This document shows, piece by piece, positions 8,168 to 16,905 of a stretch of 64,000 bases of DNA. The notes beneath the pieces were generated by a model. It saw only the letters and a program-made list of their open reading frames with translations, was not told where the DNA came from and did no database searches. The stretch covers positions 6,142,001 to 6,206,000 of the forward strand of contig NZ_CP022961.1 in NCBI RefSeq assembly GCF_002285795.1. The letters run 5' to 3'. The number at the start of each line of letters is the position of its first letter. Within the stretch, counting starts at the first letter, position 1. Both the position numbers and the translations under genes were made by a program. The DNA comes from Plantactinospora sp. KBS50 (lineage in GTDB: Bacteria; Actinomycetota; Actinomycetes; Mycobacteriales; Micromonosporaceae).

Positions 8168-11100
8168 GCTGCGGATCCGCGGAAAGCTCGCGCTGTTCGC
8201 GGTCGTCCCGCTGTTCAGCATGCTGGCGCTGGCCGTGCCGGTGGTGCACGACCGGATCGCCGCAGCCGCCGACGCCGGCGACCTCGCGGCGACCGTCCGG
8301 ATCGCCAACCGGGTCGGCACGCTGGTGCAGGATCTCCAGCAGGAGCGGCTGCTCTCGATCGGCTACCTGCTCGGCAAGGTCGACCGGAGCCAGCTGGTGC
8401 AGAAGTCGGCCACCGTCGCCGACGGGGTGGCCGACCTGGCGTTCGAGTTCGACGGGCAGTTGACCGAACGGGTGCGCACGGCGTTGGACGACACCCGCAA
8501 GCTGGCCGATCTGCGCACGGCCGTGCTGTCCCGGCAGGCCGACACCGACCGGGTGATGACCGCGTTCTCGACGGTCGACAACGCGCTGATCAGCGCCCTG
8601 CGGTTGCAGTTCGATGTGGACACCAGCACGGCGGCCGGTCGACAGGTCCTGGCGCTGGACGCGCTGCTGCGCGCCGACGAGGGCATCAGCACCAGCGCCA
8701 GCCTGATCGTGCTGCTGGGCGCCAGCCGCGGCAACGTGGCGGCCACCCAGCAGATCAGCGCGGCGTACGTGGGCACGCTGGCCGCCCTGAAGGTCGACAA
8801 CCAGCGGTTCCGCGCCCTGGCCACCCCCGAGCAGTACCGGCTGGCGCAGCTGGAGGAGACCGCCGTAGCGGCCCGGACCAGCAAGGACTTCCTCAACGCC
8901 GGCGCCCTCGACCCGGCCAGCGCCATCGCCAGCACTCCGCCGGAGACGCTGTTCGCGGCGGTGTCCTCGCTGATCACGCTCGGCCAGTTCGTCGAGAAGA
9001 AGGTGGCGGCCGACGTCATCGCCGAGGTGACCGGCCAGCAACGCCGGGCGCTGACCGAGGCGTACCTGGTGGCCGGCGCCGTGCTGCTGACCCTCGTGCT
9101 GGTCGTCGTGCTGAGCCTGCTGCTGGCCCGTACCGTGTCCCGACCGCTGACCCGGCTGACGCACTCCGCCGACCGGGTGGCCCGGCTGGCCGAGGCCGAA
9201 CTGACCCGGATCGCCGACGACGAGACGGAATCGGCGGGTCCGCTCCGGTTGGACCGGGTGGATGTCCGCTCCCGGGACGAGATCGGCGACCTGGCCCGGG
9301 CCTTCGACCGGGTGCAGGGCACCGCCGCCCGGCTGGTGGAACGCCAGGTGGTGAGCCGGCGCAACGTGGCCCAGATGTTCGGGCACGTCGGCCGCCGTAC
9401 CCAGAACCTGGTCGGCCGGCAGATCTCGCTGATCGACCGGCTGGAGCACCGGGAGACCGACCCGGGCCGGCTCCAGCACCTGTACCGGCTCGACCACGTC
9501 ACCAGCCGGCTGCGCCGCAGCGCGAGCAGCCTGGTGGTGCTCTCCGGCTCCACCGGCACGGACGGCCACACCGAGCCGGCCTCGCTGTCCAACATCGTCC
9601 GGCTGGCGCTCGGCGAGATCGAGGACTACACCCGGGTGGACGTCCGGGTGGAGCCCGACATCCTGGTGGCCCCGGCCGTGGTCGGTGACCTCGTCCTGGC
9701 CCTGGCGGAGCTGATGGAGAACGCCACCTCGTTCTCCCCGCCGCACACCCGGGTGAGCGTCACCGGGCAGCGCACCGCCAACGGTGCCCGGATCAGGCTG
9801 GTCGACCACGGCATCGGACTGCCCGACCAGCGGATCGCCGAGGAGAACGCCCGGCTCACCCGGCGGGAACGGCTCGACCTGGCGCCCACCGAGGTGCTCG
9901 GCCTGTTCGTGGTCGGGCGGCTGGCCCGCCGGCACGGCTGGCGGGTCGAGCTGTCCCCGACCCCCGGTGGCGGCATCACGGTCGAGCTGGAACTGACCGG
10001 GCGGCTGCTCCAGGAGGTCCGGCCGGACGAGCCGACCGTGACGATGCCCCGGGTGATCGAGGGGTCCGGCGCCGCGCTGCGGCCGGACCGCGCGACCGGC
10101 GGACTGGCCGGCGCCGGCGCGGCGGCCGGGATGGCCGGTGCCGGTGCGGAGCCTTCCGTCGGCGCGGCGGCCGGCCGTCCCGCGATCGGGCCGGCGGGTC
10201 CGCCGGCCGAGCCGACCGGGCCGGTACCGGCGCCGGCCCCCGCCACGGCCATCGTCCCGGAGTCCATCGTGGCGGCTCCGACGGTCCCCATCACGGCGCT
10301 CACGGCCGCGACGCAGGGTTCCGTCCTGGGCGCGTCGCCCACCATGGAGCTTCCGGCGGTGACCGGCGCCGGGCCGGCGACCGCACCGGGCAACGCAACC
10401 GGCAACGCACCGGGCACCGCAACCGGCACCGCGATGGGCGCCGCACCGGGCGACGCGACGGGCGACGGATCCGGTACGGGAACCCCGTTGCCGGCCGACC
10501 GGGCCGCCGGAGGCCGGCCGGGCGGAGCGCCGACCGGTCCCGCGTTCAGCAAGGAACTGGTGGACCGGGCCACCCGGCTGATGGCCGGCCAGTCCTGGAA
10601 CGCCTTCAGCCCGCTCACCGGTCACGCCCCCGCCGACCCCCCCGCCGACCTCCGCGCCGGAGCCCGCACCCAGGAGGTCGACGGCGAACCGGCCACCGAG
10701 CCGGTGCGGGGTACCGCCAGCGTCCGGACCAGCCGCCCCGGGCTGCGCCAGCGGGTCCCCGGCTCGCACCTGACCAGCCGCGGAACCGGCGGACAGGCCA
10801 ACGGTGGACAGAACAACGGCGCCCGGCCGAACGGCGGCCCGAACCCGGACATGGTGCCGGCCGGCGCCGCGGGCAGCCGGGCCGGCACCGCCGAGGCCGC
10901 CGCCCAGGCCGATCCCGCGGCCGTCCGGGCGCTCGTCGAGCAGTTCGAGGACGGCGTACGCCGGGCGCAGGAGGATGCCAGCGGACCGGACGGTACCGAC
11001 GACCGGAGCATGCTGGCCGGAGCGCGATCCGGCCGGCACATCCGGCTCAACCGCCGGGTACCCGGTGATTCCCTGGAACCGGGCGCGGTCCGGCTGGACC

Positions 11101-11234
11101 GGATGCCGACTCCCACCTCGCCCGCCGATCCCGAGGAGGCCCGTAGCCTCATCACCGAATTCGAGTCCGGGGTTGCCCGCGCGCTGAGCGAGATCAGGTC
11201 CGAACGTCGCGACGAAGAGGGATCACCAGAATGA
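8154..11234 (+). CDS. cvnA: Conservon sensor kinase-like protein (NIT-HAMP-HATPase)
   Basis: 1026 residues. Membrane helices at about 12-31 and 304-325 bracket a helical NIT-type outer domain. A HAMP linker (about 326-395) follows, then a dimerisation region with a His in LYRLDHVTSRLRR (His448) and a HATPase domain with N-box ELMENATSFSPP (about 519-530) and G-box DHGIGL (551-556). This is the CvnA type: it has the ATPase fold, but the phosphoacceptor setting differs from classical kinases and no response regulator lies nearby. The last 400 residues are a long low-complexity tail rich in Ala, Gly, Pro and Thr. The tail contains two similar short helices, RALVEQFEDGVRRA and RSLITEFESGVARA. It overlaps the roadblock gene by 4 bp (ATGA). 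It probably signals to the CvnB-C-D complex at the membrane. Confidence 0.9.
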   Translation: MLLGRLRIRGKLALFAVVPLFSMLALAVPVVHDRIAAAADAGDLAATVRIANRVGTLVQDLQQERLLSIGYLLGKVDRSQLVQKSATVADGVADLAFEFDGQLTERVRTALDDTRKLADLRTAVLSRQADTDRVMTAFSTVDNALISALRLQFDVDTSTAAGRQVLALDALLRADEGISTSASLIVLLGASRGNVAATQQISAAYVGTLAALKVDNQRFRALATPEQYRLAQLEETAVAARTSKDFLNAGALDPASAIASTPPETLFAAVSSLITLGQFVEKKVAADVIAEVTGQQRRALTEAYLVAGAVLLTLVLVVVLSLLLARTVSRPLTRLTHSADRVARLAEAELTRIADDETESAGPLRLDRVDVRSRDEIGDLARAFDRVQGTAARLVERQVVSRRNVAQMFGHVGRRTQNLVGRQISLIDRLEHRETDPGRLQHLYRLDHVTSRLRRSASSLVVLSGSTGTDGHTEPASLSNIVRLALGEIEDYTRVDVRVEPDILVAPAVVGDLVLALAELMENATSFSPPHTRVSVTGQRTANGARIRLVDHGIGLPDQRIAEENARLTRRERLDLAPTEVLGLFVVGRLARRHGWRVELSPTPGGGITVELELTGRLLQEVRPDEPTVTMPRVIEGSGAALRPDRATGGLAGAGAAAGMAGAGAEPSVGAAAGRPAIGPAGPPAEPTGPVPAPAPATAIVPESIVAAPTVPITALTAATQGSVLGASPTMELPAVTGAGPATAPGNATGNAPGTATGTAMGAAPGDATGDGSGTGTPLPADRAAGGRPGGAPTGPAFSKELVDRATRLMAGQSWNAFSPLTGHAPADPPADLRAGARTQEVDGEPATEPVRGTASVRTSRPGLRQRVPGSHLTSRGTGGQANGGQNNGARPNGGPNPDMVPAGAAGSRAGTAEAAAQADPAAVRALVEQFEDGVRRAQEDASGPDGTDDRSMLAGARSGRHIRLNRRVPGDSLEPGAVRLDRMPTPTSPADPEEARSLITEFESGVARALSEIRSERRDEEGSPE

Positions 11235-11701
11235 GCAGTCCCTTCACCCAGAACCAACCGGAGCGCACCGAGCACGGTCCCGCGGACCTCAGCCCCGAGG
11301 CGCGTACCTTCAACTGGCTGCTCGACTCGTTCACCACCAACACGGCCGGCGTGCTGGAGGCGATCGCCGTGTCCTCGGACGGCCTGCTGATGGCGATGTC
11401 GGCGATCCGGGACCGGTCCAACGCCGAACGGCTCGCCGCCGTGGTGTCCGGGTTGACCAGCCTGGCCGGTGGCGCGGCCAACTGGTACTCGCTGGGCAAC
11501 CTCAACCGGGTCGTGGTGGACATGACCGACGGATACCTGCTGGTCAGCTCGATCAGCAGCGGTTCGGTGCTCGGCGTGGTCGCGGACCGGTCCGCCAACC
11601 TCGGGACGGTCGCCTACGAGATGACCCTCTTCGCCGGTCGGGCCGGGGCTGCTCTCACGCCACGGCTGATCGTCGAGCTGAAGAACTCCGTTCAGTCGTG
11701 A
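11231..11701 (+). CDS. cvnB: Roadblock/LC7-domain protein of the conservon
   Basis: 156 residues with one roadblock/LC7 fold from about residue 25 to 135, typified by LLDSFTTNTAGVLEAIAVSS, GLTSLAGGAANWYSLG and the closing strand GYLLVSSISSGSVLGVVAD. In conservons this protein acts as a scaffold or GTPase-regulating partner between the membrane kinase and the small GTPase. Its ATG is in the ATGA overlap with cvnA, and its TGA lies in a GTGA overlap with the next gene, so the set is translationally coupled. Cytoplasmic, no signal peptide. Confidence 0.93.
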   Translation: MSSPFTQNQPERTEHGPADLSPEARTFNWLLDSFTTNTAGVLEAIAVSSDGLLMAMSAIRDRSNAERLAAVVSGLTSLAGGAANWYSLGNLNRVVVDMTDGYLLVSSISSGSVLGVVADRSANLGTVAYEMTLFAGRAGAALTPRLIVELKNSVQS

Positions 11702-12159
11702 CCTGGCCCGGCGGCGACGATCCGGATCCGGAGCACCGGGCCAGGATCCGACCGTTCCTCTCGTCCCCGTTCCCACTCGGGAGCGGGGACGACGGTCGGA
11801 CGGAGGCGGACGCGCCGACCGGGGCGCCGCGACCGTTCGTCCTGACGGCCGGGCGGGTGGCCGGAGCGGATCCGGCGATCGGCCTGGAGACGCAGGTGAC
11901 CACCCGGGCGGGGTTCGGGGTCGGGCGGACGACGCTGGTCGAGCTGCCCCCCGAGTCGCAGGGCATCGTGCGGCTCTGTCAGGAACCCCTGTCGGTCGTC
12001 GAGATCTCGGCCCGGCTGCGCCTCCAGTTCGGCGTCACCCGCGTCCTGGTCGGCGACCTGCGGGCCGCCGGCTACCTCGACGTGCACGTCGAGGCCGATC
12101 CCACCACGAATCCCGACCTCATCCTGAGAGTTATCCATGGACTCCGTGCGCTCTCCTAA
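11698..12159 (+). CDS. cvnC: DUF742 protein of the conservon
   Basis: 153 residues. After a variable acidic/Pro-rich 45-residue start comes the DUF742 core: RPFVLTAGR, then LETQVTT, then ESQGIVRLCQEPLSVVEISA and VLVGDLRAAGYLDVH. The core looks like a winged helix and is the standard third member of conservons. The exact biochemical role is not established. It starts with GTG inside the cvnB stop (GTGA). The start of the following GTPase gene lies 23 bp inside the 3' end. Confidence 0.92.
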   Translation: MTWPGGDDPDPEHRARIRPFLSSPFPLGSGDDGRTEADAPTGAPRPFVLTAGRVAGADPAIGLETQVTTRAGFGVGRTTLVELPPESQGIVRLCQEPLSVVEISARLRLQFGVTRVLVGDLRAAGYLDVHVEADPTTNPDLILRVIHGLRALS

Positions 12160-12780
12160 CTGGCAGGTCGTCGACCCGGGTCCGGTGCCGCACCGACCGG
12201 GCCGGCACGCCGCCCCCACACCCCGCCGGTGCCGGTCAAGGTCCTGGTCGCCGGCGGCTTCGGTGTGGGCAAGACCACCACCGTGGGCGCGATCTCGGAG
12301 ATCGCGCCGCTGACCACCGAGGCGGAGATGACGACCGCCGGCATCGGGGTCGACGACCCGGGCACGATCTCCGGCAAGACGACCACGACGGTGGCGATGG
12401 ACTTCGGCTGTGTCACCATCGACCAGAGCCTGAAGCTGTACCTTTTCGGCACGCCCGGCCAGGCCCGCTTCGGCTTCATGTGGGACGACCTGGCCCGGGG
12501 TGCGCTGGGCGCGCTCGTCGTGGTCGACAGCAGCCGGCTGGACGACTGCTATCCGGCCATCGACTACTTCGAACGGGCCGAACTGCCGTTCGTGGTGGGG
12601 GTCAACGCCTTCCACGGACGCCTGGAACACTCGCTGGAGGAGATCCGCTGGGCGCTGGCCATCAACGAGACCGTACCCGTCACCCGTTTCGATGCGCGGG
12701 ACCGGTTATCGGTTCGGGACGCGTTGCTGATGGTATTGGAGCGGGCACTGGCGCGGGCACTGCGGGATGGATCGGCCTGA
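12137..12780 (+). CDS. cvnD: Conservon small GTPase (CvnD); N-terminus probably frame-broken
   Basis: The GTPase core reads cleanly from 12229: Walker A/G1 GGFGVGKTT, switch region with TTEAEMTTAGIGVDD, G3-like LFGTPGQARFGFMW, and GVNAF in place of a canonical NKxD, as is usual for the family. It probably binds GTP and works with CvnB at the membrane. From the GTG at 12229 the protein would be 183 residues, begin directly on the first strand, and lack a ribosome binding site. An ATG at 12137 with GAGAG before it gives the leader MDSVRSPNWQ, which looks like a CvnD N-terminus, but it is one base out of frame. One extra C in the run 12213-12217 would join the two (giving HAAPHTPPVPVKVLV). Start 12137 is preferred on that basis; 12229 is the start as sequenced. 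Confidence 0.88.
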
Positions 12781-12814
12781 GCGCGCCGAGGGCAAGCAGG
12801 AAAGGGGAGCCCCC

Positions 12815-13495
12815 ATGCGAGGCGAACTCGACGATGCGCTGAACCGGATGGCGCGGATGGAGGCGCTGAGCCGGCGCCGCGCCGGTGACCAGGCCGGACA
12901 GCGGGCCGATGAGCGCAGCTCCATCGCCGAGGCGATCGAGGCGATCCGCCAGGTGGTCGCGCAGCATCCCCGGCTCCGCGTCGCGCTCTGGGCCGAGGAG
13001 GGGGCCACCGGCGTGGGCGTGCGGGTGGAGTGGCTCAACGGCGAACTGATCGTGCTGCACGACGACGAGCCGCCACCGCCGCCGAACACCGGCGCCGCGG
13101 CGGAGCCGATCCGGGTGACGGCGGAGTCGCCGGTCCGGCCCCGCCCGGCCGAACCCGTCCCACCCGCCTCGGCGCCGCCGCATCCCGGTACGTCGAGGGC
13201 GGCGCACTCCGAGCCGGTCGGCATGCCGCTGGCCCCGCGTTCCGAGCCGATCGGTACGTCGTGGGCGACCCGTTCCGAGCCGATCAGCACGCCCCTGACC
13301 CCGCGTTCCGAGTCGGCCGTGCCGGTGCCCGCGGCGTGGCAGCCGCCTCCGCCGGTACCGACCGGGGGATCGACCGGCACGACGTGGGCGCCCGATCCGG
13401 AGACCGACGCCGAGTCGGCGGCCCGGCTCGCCGAGCTGATCCGGCGTGACCCCTCGCTGCTGCGCGCCCCGGAGGACCCGTACCCGCGGAACTGA
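12815..13495 (+). CDS. Conservon-linked protein of unknown function with Pro/Ser repeat tail
   Basis: 226 residues, no recognised domain. The first 90 residues begin with a Met/Arg-rich helix (LDDALNRMARMEALSRRRA), then a helix SIAEAIEAIRQVVAQHP, and two strands (LRVALWAEE, GVRVEWLNGELIVLHDDE). This resembles a small alpha/beta domain. The rest is disordered and acidic/Pro-rich, with four spaced copies of an RSEP-like motif (HSEPVG, RSEPIG, RSEPIS, RSESAV), ending in a short helical cap (AARLAELIRRDPSLLRAP). It starts 34 bp after cvnD with a strong GGAAAGGGGAG, so it is likely the last gene of the conservon operon and a partner or effector of it. Confidence 0.7.
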   Translation: MRGELDDALNRMARMEALSRRRAGDQAGQRADERSSIAEAIEAIRQVVAQHPRLRVALWAEEGATGVGVRVEWLNGELIVLHDDEPPPPPNTGAAAEPIRVTAESPVRPRPAEPVPPASAPPHPGTSRAAHSEPVGMPLAPRSEPIGTSWATRSEPISTPLTPRSESAVPVPAAWQPPPPVPTGGSTGTTWAPDPETDAESAARLAELIRRDPSLLRAPEDPYPRN

Positions 13496-13519
13496 CCGCG
13501 CGGCCGGGCGCGGCGCCGG

Positions 13520-13615
13520 CCCGGCTCCGACCCGCCGCCGGGGCTGATCCGGTCCGGCTCGACTCGGATCCACCGCCGGGGCTGACCCGGCCCGGCTCGG
13601 ACCCGCCGGCGGGCG
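13520..13615. repeat. Imperfect direct repeat in a non-coding spacer
   Basis: A unit of roughly 37-40 bp (CCGGCTC..GACCCGCCGCCGGGGCTGA) occurs about two and a half times between the conservon and a convergent acetyltransferase gene. It is GC-palindrome-rich and may serve as a transcription end region; nothing coding is seen. Confidence 0.6.
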
Positions 13616-13620
13616 GCGGC

Positions 13621-14115
13621 TCAGGCGTCGAGGCGCAGCTCGGCCTGCACGGCGCTGCCGTCGGACCGCAACTCGGCGCCGCAGCGGCCCAGCACGGCCA
13701 GCGCGGCGCCGTTGCCGGTGGTGGTGCTGGCGACCACCCGGCTGGCGCCGGCCCGGACCGCCTCGTCCAGCAACGCCCGCAGCGCGGCCAGGCCGATCCC
13801 CTGGCCACGGGCGGAACGGCCCAGCCACATCCCGGTCTCCACGCAGTCCGGCGCATCGGTCCGGCTCATCCGGATCATGCCGACCACCTCGCCGCTGGCC
13901 TGGATGGCGTACATGACCGTGCGGGTCGGCCCGTCCAGTCCGCCGAAGTTCGCCCGGTGGAACTCGCGGAACGCGTCCCGGCGGGCCTGCGACCAGCCGG
14001 CCGGCGCCTCGACCGGCGGCATCACCTCCGCCGGCTCGGCCTCGGCGGCGGCCACCGACAGCAGCGGCTCCAGGTTCTGCTCGTTCATCGGCGTGAGCCG
14101 GACGTCACCTGCCAC
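13621..14115 (-). CDS. GNAT family N-acetyltransferase
   Basis: 164 residues. The GNAT core is clear: a strand VVGMIRMSRTDAPDCVETGM leads into the acetyl-CoA loop GRSARGQGIGLAALRALLDE, followed by ASRVVASTTTGNGAALAVLG, where the NxxAxxLxxxxGF-type motif is present. Cytoplasmic acyltransferase with unknown acceptor, resembling RimJ/RimL-type enzymes. The start is GTG at 14115, with a TAGAAT -10-like hexamer 8 nt before it, so the message is perhaps leaderless. It stands alone and is convergent with the conservon operon. Confidence 0.88.
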   Translation of the reverse strand: MAGDVRLTPMNEQNLEPLLSVAAAEAEPAEVMPPVEAPAGWSQARRDAFREFHRANFGGLDGPTRTVMYAIQASGEVVGMIRMSRTDAPDCVETGMWLGRSARGQGIGLAALRALLDEAVRAGASRVVASTTTGNGAALAVLGRCGAELRSDGSAVQAELRLDA

Positions 14116-14229
14116 GAACGGCGATTCTAGGGCGTGTCCCGTGGTCTCCGGGGGTCCGCGACGCAGCCCGTGCCGCTATCCGTCCGGCCACCGGCCGACG
14201 GCGGTCCGTCCGGACGATCGCGGGGTCGG

Positions 14230-15552
14230 CTACCCGTCCGACGACCGTCCCGCCCACGGGTCGTAGTCGACCTCCAGTTCCTCCTGCTCCGGCCGCTGCC
14301 CGGGCGGAACGTGCCGGAGGTTGATCCGGATCCGGTACCAGACCGAACTGCTCCCCCGCATCCCGTCCACCAGCGTGTCCGCGGGACGCAGGTACGGCGT
14401 CACCGCCGGGTGGCGCTCGCGCCAGCGGGCGAGCCCGGCCAGCGCCTCGTCCCGGGTACGCGCCCGGGCGATCTCGATCAGCGGCATCGCCGACCGCCGC
14501 CGACCCGCGCCGGCCGGCCCGGACTCCCTGCCGTCAGCGCCGGTCGGCCCGGACTCCCGACCGTCGGCGCCGGTCGGCCCGGACTCCCGACCATCGGCGC
14601 CGGTCGGCCCGGACCCCCGCCGGCCGCGCGGCGGCTTCTCCGCCGGCCCGAGAACCCCGGCCCGGTCGAGCAGCGAATCGAGCGAGCCGGCCGTACCGTC
14701 CATCCCGGCCCACGGGTCGCCCAGCTCGGCCCACCTGCGGGGAACCGTCGTCAGCGTGCCGTGCCCGGGGCCGAAGGTGGTCAACTCCTCCCAGCTCAAC
14801 GGGGTGGAGACCCGGGCGTCCGGGGTCGGCCGCACCGAGTACGCCGAGGCGACGGTGCGATCCTTGGCATTCTGGTTGAAGTCCACGAAGACGCCCTCGC
14901 GTTCCTCCTTCCACCACCGGCTGGTCGCCAGGTCGGGCGCCCGCGACTCCACCTCCCGGGCCACCGTCTCGGCCGCGAGCCGCACCTTCGGGTACGGCCA
15001 CTCCGGCGCGATCCGGGCGTAGACGTGGATGCCGCGCGACCCGGACGTCTTCGGCCAGCCGACCAGCCCGTGATCGGCCAGTACCTGCCGGGCCACCATC
15101 GCCACCTCGACGATCTGCGGCCACTCGACCCCCGGTACCGGGTCGAGATCGATGCGCAGTTCGTCCGGGTGGTCGAGATCCTCGGCCCGGACCGGGTGCG
15201 GGTTGAGGTCGACGCAGCCCAGGTTGACCACCCAGGCGAGCTGGGCGGCGTCCCGGACCACCACCTCCGCGGCGGACCGGCCGGAGGCGTAGTGCAGCTC
15301 CGCCGCCTCGATCCAGGCGGGCCGGCTCGCCGGCGCCCGCTTCTGGAAGAACGCCTCCTCGTCGATCCCCTTGACGAACCGCTTCAGGATCATCGGCCGC
15401 CCGGCGACGCCCCGCAGCGCCCCGTCGGCCACGGCAAGGTAGTAGCGCACCAGGTCGAGCTTGGTGTGACCGGCGGCCGGGAAAATCACCTTGTCCGGGT
15501 TGGTGATTGTCACCTCCCGGCCGGCGATCTCCAGGACCTGTCCCGTGGCCAT
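14230..15552 (-). CDS. ligD: LigD-type polymerase/primase domain protein (NHEJ)
   Basis: 440 residues. The first 300 match the archaeo-eukaryotic-primase-like polymerase domain of bacterial LigD: NPDKVIFPAAGHTKLDLVRY near the start, the catalytic DxD in ELRIDLDPVPG, the SGSRGIHVYARI strand, and a third acid in VFVDFNQNAKDRTVASAYSV. It would fill gaps and add nucleotides at double-strand break ends together with Ku and a ligase. No ligase or nuclease domain is attached and no ku gene lies in the window, so it is a stand-alone PolDom. A linker of 10-residue repeats joins it to a C-terminal segment of unclear role that ends ELEVDYDPWAG. ATG at 15552; TATGGT lies 6 nt upstream. Confidence 0.9.
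   Translation of the reverse strand: MATGQVLEIAGREVTITNPDKVIFPAAGHTKLDLVRYYLAVADGALRGVAGRPMILKRFVKGIDEEAFFQKRAPASRPAWIEAAELHYASGRSAAEVVVRDAAQLAWVVNLGCVDLNPHPVRAEDLDHPDELRIDLDPVPGVEWPQIVEVAMVARQVLADHGLVGWPKTSGSRGIHVYARIAPEWPYPKVRLAAETVAREVESRAPDLATSRWWKEEREGVFVDFNQNAKDRTVASAYSVRPTPDARVSTPLSWEELTTFGPGHGTLTTVPRRWAELGDPWAGMDGTAGSLDSLLDRAGVLGPAEKPPRGRRGSGPTGADGRESGPTGADGRESGPTGADGRESGPAGAGRRRSAMPLIEIARARTRDEALAGLARWRERHPAVTPYLRPADTLVDGMRGSSSVWYRIRINLRHVPPGQRPEQEELEVDYDPWAGRSSDG
14521..14610 (-). repeat. Three 30-bp tandem repeats inside the LigD-type gene
   Basis: Exact 30-bp spacing, three units with few mismatches, encoding GPTGADGRES three times. The repeat forms a flexible linker after the polymerase domain and is likely to vary in copy number between strains. 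Confidence 0.9.
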
Positions 15553-15811
15553 GCTCCCACCATAGGGCGGACCGGCCCGACCAGCGGATCAACCGACCCG
15601 ACCTCGCGAGGCACCGGCTTTGTGGGCGCCGGCCCTCGGGCGTCCGCGTTCCGTCGCCGGCCTGGGGGATCGATCCGCGATTCCGGAACCAGGCTGCCCG
15701 CCTGCCGGTACCGTCGGCAACGGCGTGGCGGCGGACCGGCCGAGGGCCGGCGGGCGCGGCGGAACGACCGCCGCGACACCGATCGACGCCGGTGAGGACG
15801 GGGGTCCCGGG

Positions 15812-16024
15812 ATGTTGAAGCACCTGCACGAGATGGGTCTGCGAGCGGAGCACTGCTACATGGCGGGCCTCGCGAGCATCGGCGTCTCGTTTGTGAGCTG
15901 GGCCATCTCAAGCCGGTTCGAGCACGCCGGGGTCGACCGGGCCGACCGGTGGGGCATCTTCGTGGGCGAATGGGCGCCCACCTTCATCGCCCTGGGCAAC
16001 GGGTTGCGCACCTACGAGCGGTAG
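15812..16024 (+). CDS. Small conserved membrane protein
   Basis: 70 residues, starting ATG at 15812. Basic N-terminus (MLKHLHEMGLRAEHCYM), a hydrophobic stretch GLASIGVSFVSWAISSRF, a charged middle with RADRWGIFVGEWAPTF, and a second apolar patch. It looks like a one- or two-helix membrane protein of the kind found widely in actinobacteria with no assigned function. The GIFVGEWAPTF segment is probably the conserved signature. No convincing ribosome binding site; it is separate from its neighbours. Confidence 0.72.
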   Translation: MLKHLHEMGLRAEHCYMAGLASIGVSFVSWAISSRFEHAGVDRADRWGIFVGEWAPTFIALGNGLRTYER

Positions 16025-16199
16025 CCGGCCCGGAGGACCCCGAAATCAAGACCTCGGGGCCGACCCGCCAGGGTCGACTTCTCAAGGTCATGGGTGGGGT
16101 CGACGGTCGAGGGCCACGCGTGGGGGTCAAGGGCCAAGGGTCGAGGGCCGCGCGTGGGGCCGGAGGTCGGCGGCTGGCGGCCGGGCCGAATCCGGGGCC

Positions 16200-16742
16200 C
16201 TAGCGGCGGCGACCGCGGGAACGGGTGGCGCGCAACCGCCGGAGCCGACCGATCAGCACCGGCTCCGCCGCCAGCGCCGCCGAATTGTCCAGCAACCCGT
16301 TGAGAATCTGGTAATAACGGGTGGCGGTGATCCCGAAGGTGTCCCGGATCGCCTGCTCCTTGGCGCCGGCATGCCGCCACCAGCGCCGCTCGAAGTCGAG
16401 AATGGCCAACTCCCGCTCGGAGAGCGGTGGCGCGCTGGGGCCGGCCCGCCCGGCCCGGGTGGCCGCGACGGCAGCGTCCGGCTCGTCAGCGCCTGGCTCG
16501 TCAGGCCCGCCCACCTTCGCGGCAGACGGCTCAGTGGTGGCCGGGTTGGTAACGGTTGGCTCAGCAGCCTCCGGCTCGGCAGGCGTGGCCGGCTCGATGT
16601 CCGGTCCCGATGCACGCTGCGGCACTGACGCATCGTCGGGACGCGCTCGGGGCGCCGGAACCGCCGGTCTCGTCCGGCGGGAGCCGGGGGTCCCCGCCGA
16701 CCCGTCCCCCGCCCGGTCGCGGGCGTCGGCGGGCGGTGGCAT
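16200..16742 (-). CDS. DUF3263 domain protein with long disordered N-terminus
   Basis: 180 residues. The C-terminal 70 residues are a DUF3263 helical domain, recognisable by LSERELAILDFERRWWRHAG, then KEQAIRDTFGITATRYYQIL, and a basic tail RRLRATRSRGRRR. The helix-turn-helix-like pattern and basic tail suggest nucleic-acid binding, but the family role is unknown. The N-terminal 110 residues are Pro/Ala/Glu-rich and unstructured. ATG at 16742 was chosen for the AGGAGTGCC directly before it; the frame stays open further upstream without a better start. Confidence 0.85.
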   Translation of the reverse strand: MPPPADARDRAGDGSAGTPGSRRTRPAVPAPRARPDDASVPQRASGPDIEPATPAEPEAAEPTVTNPATTEPSAAKVGGPDEPGADEPDAAVAATRAGRAGPSAPPLSERELAILDFERRWWRHAGAKEQAIRDTFGITATRYYQILNGLLDNSAALAAEPVLIGRLRRLRATRSRGRRR

Positions 16743-16905
16743 GGCACTCCTGGGGTCCGGCGCGATCGCGGGCACCGCCCAGCCTAATCCGCCCCTCCGA
16801 CACCAGCCGCCAACGCAGGCCGCGATCCGCCAACCCACGTCGACCGACCCGGCACGGGGCCCCCGCACAGGGCAGAGCCCGGCACCGGGCCGGTCGGCGC
16901 ACCGG

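Noticed and set aside
7890-11039. Very long minus-strand reading frame (over 1000 codons) opposite the conservon kinase
   Set aside because: Its translation is low-complexity Arg/Gly/Val/His sequence with no domain, and it mirrors the codon pattern of the real gene on the plus strand. Such shadows are normal at this GC content.
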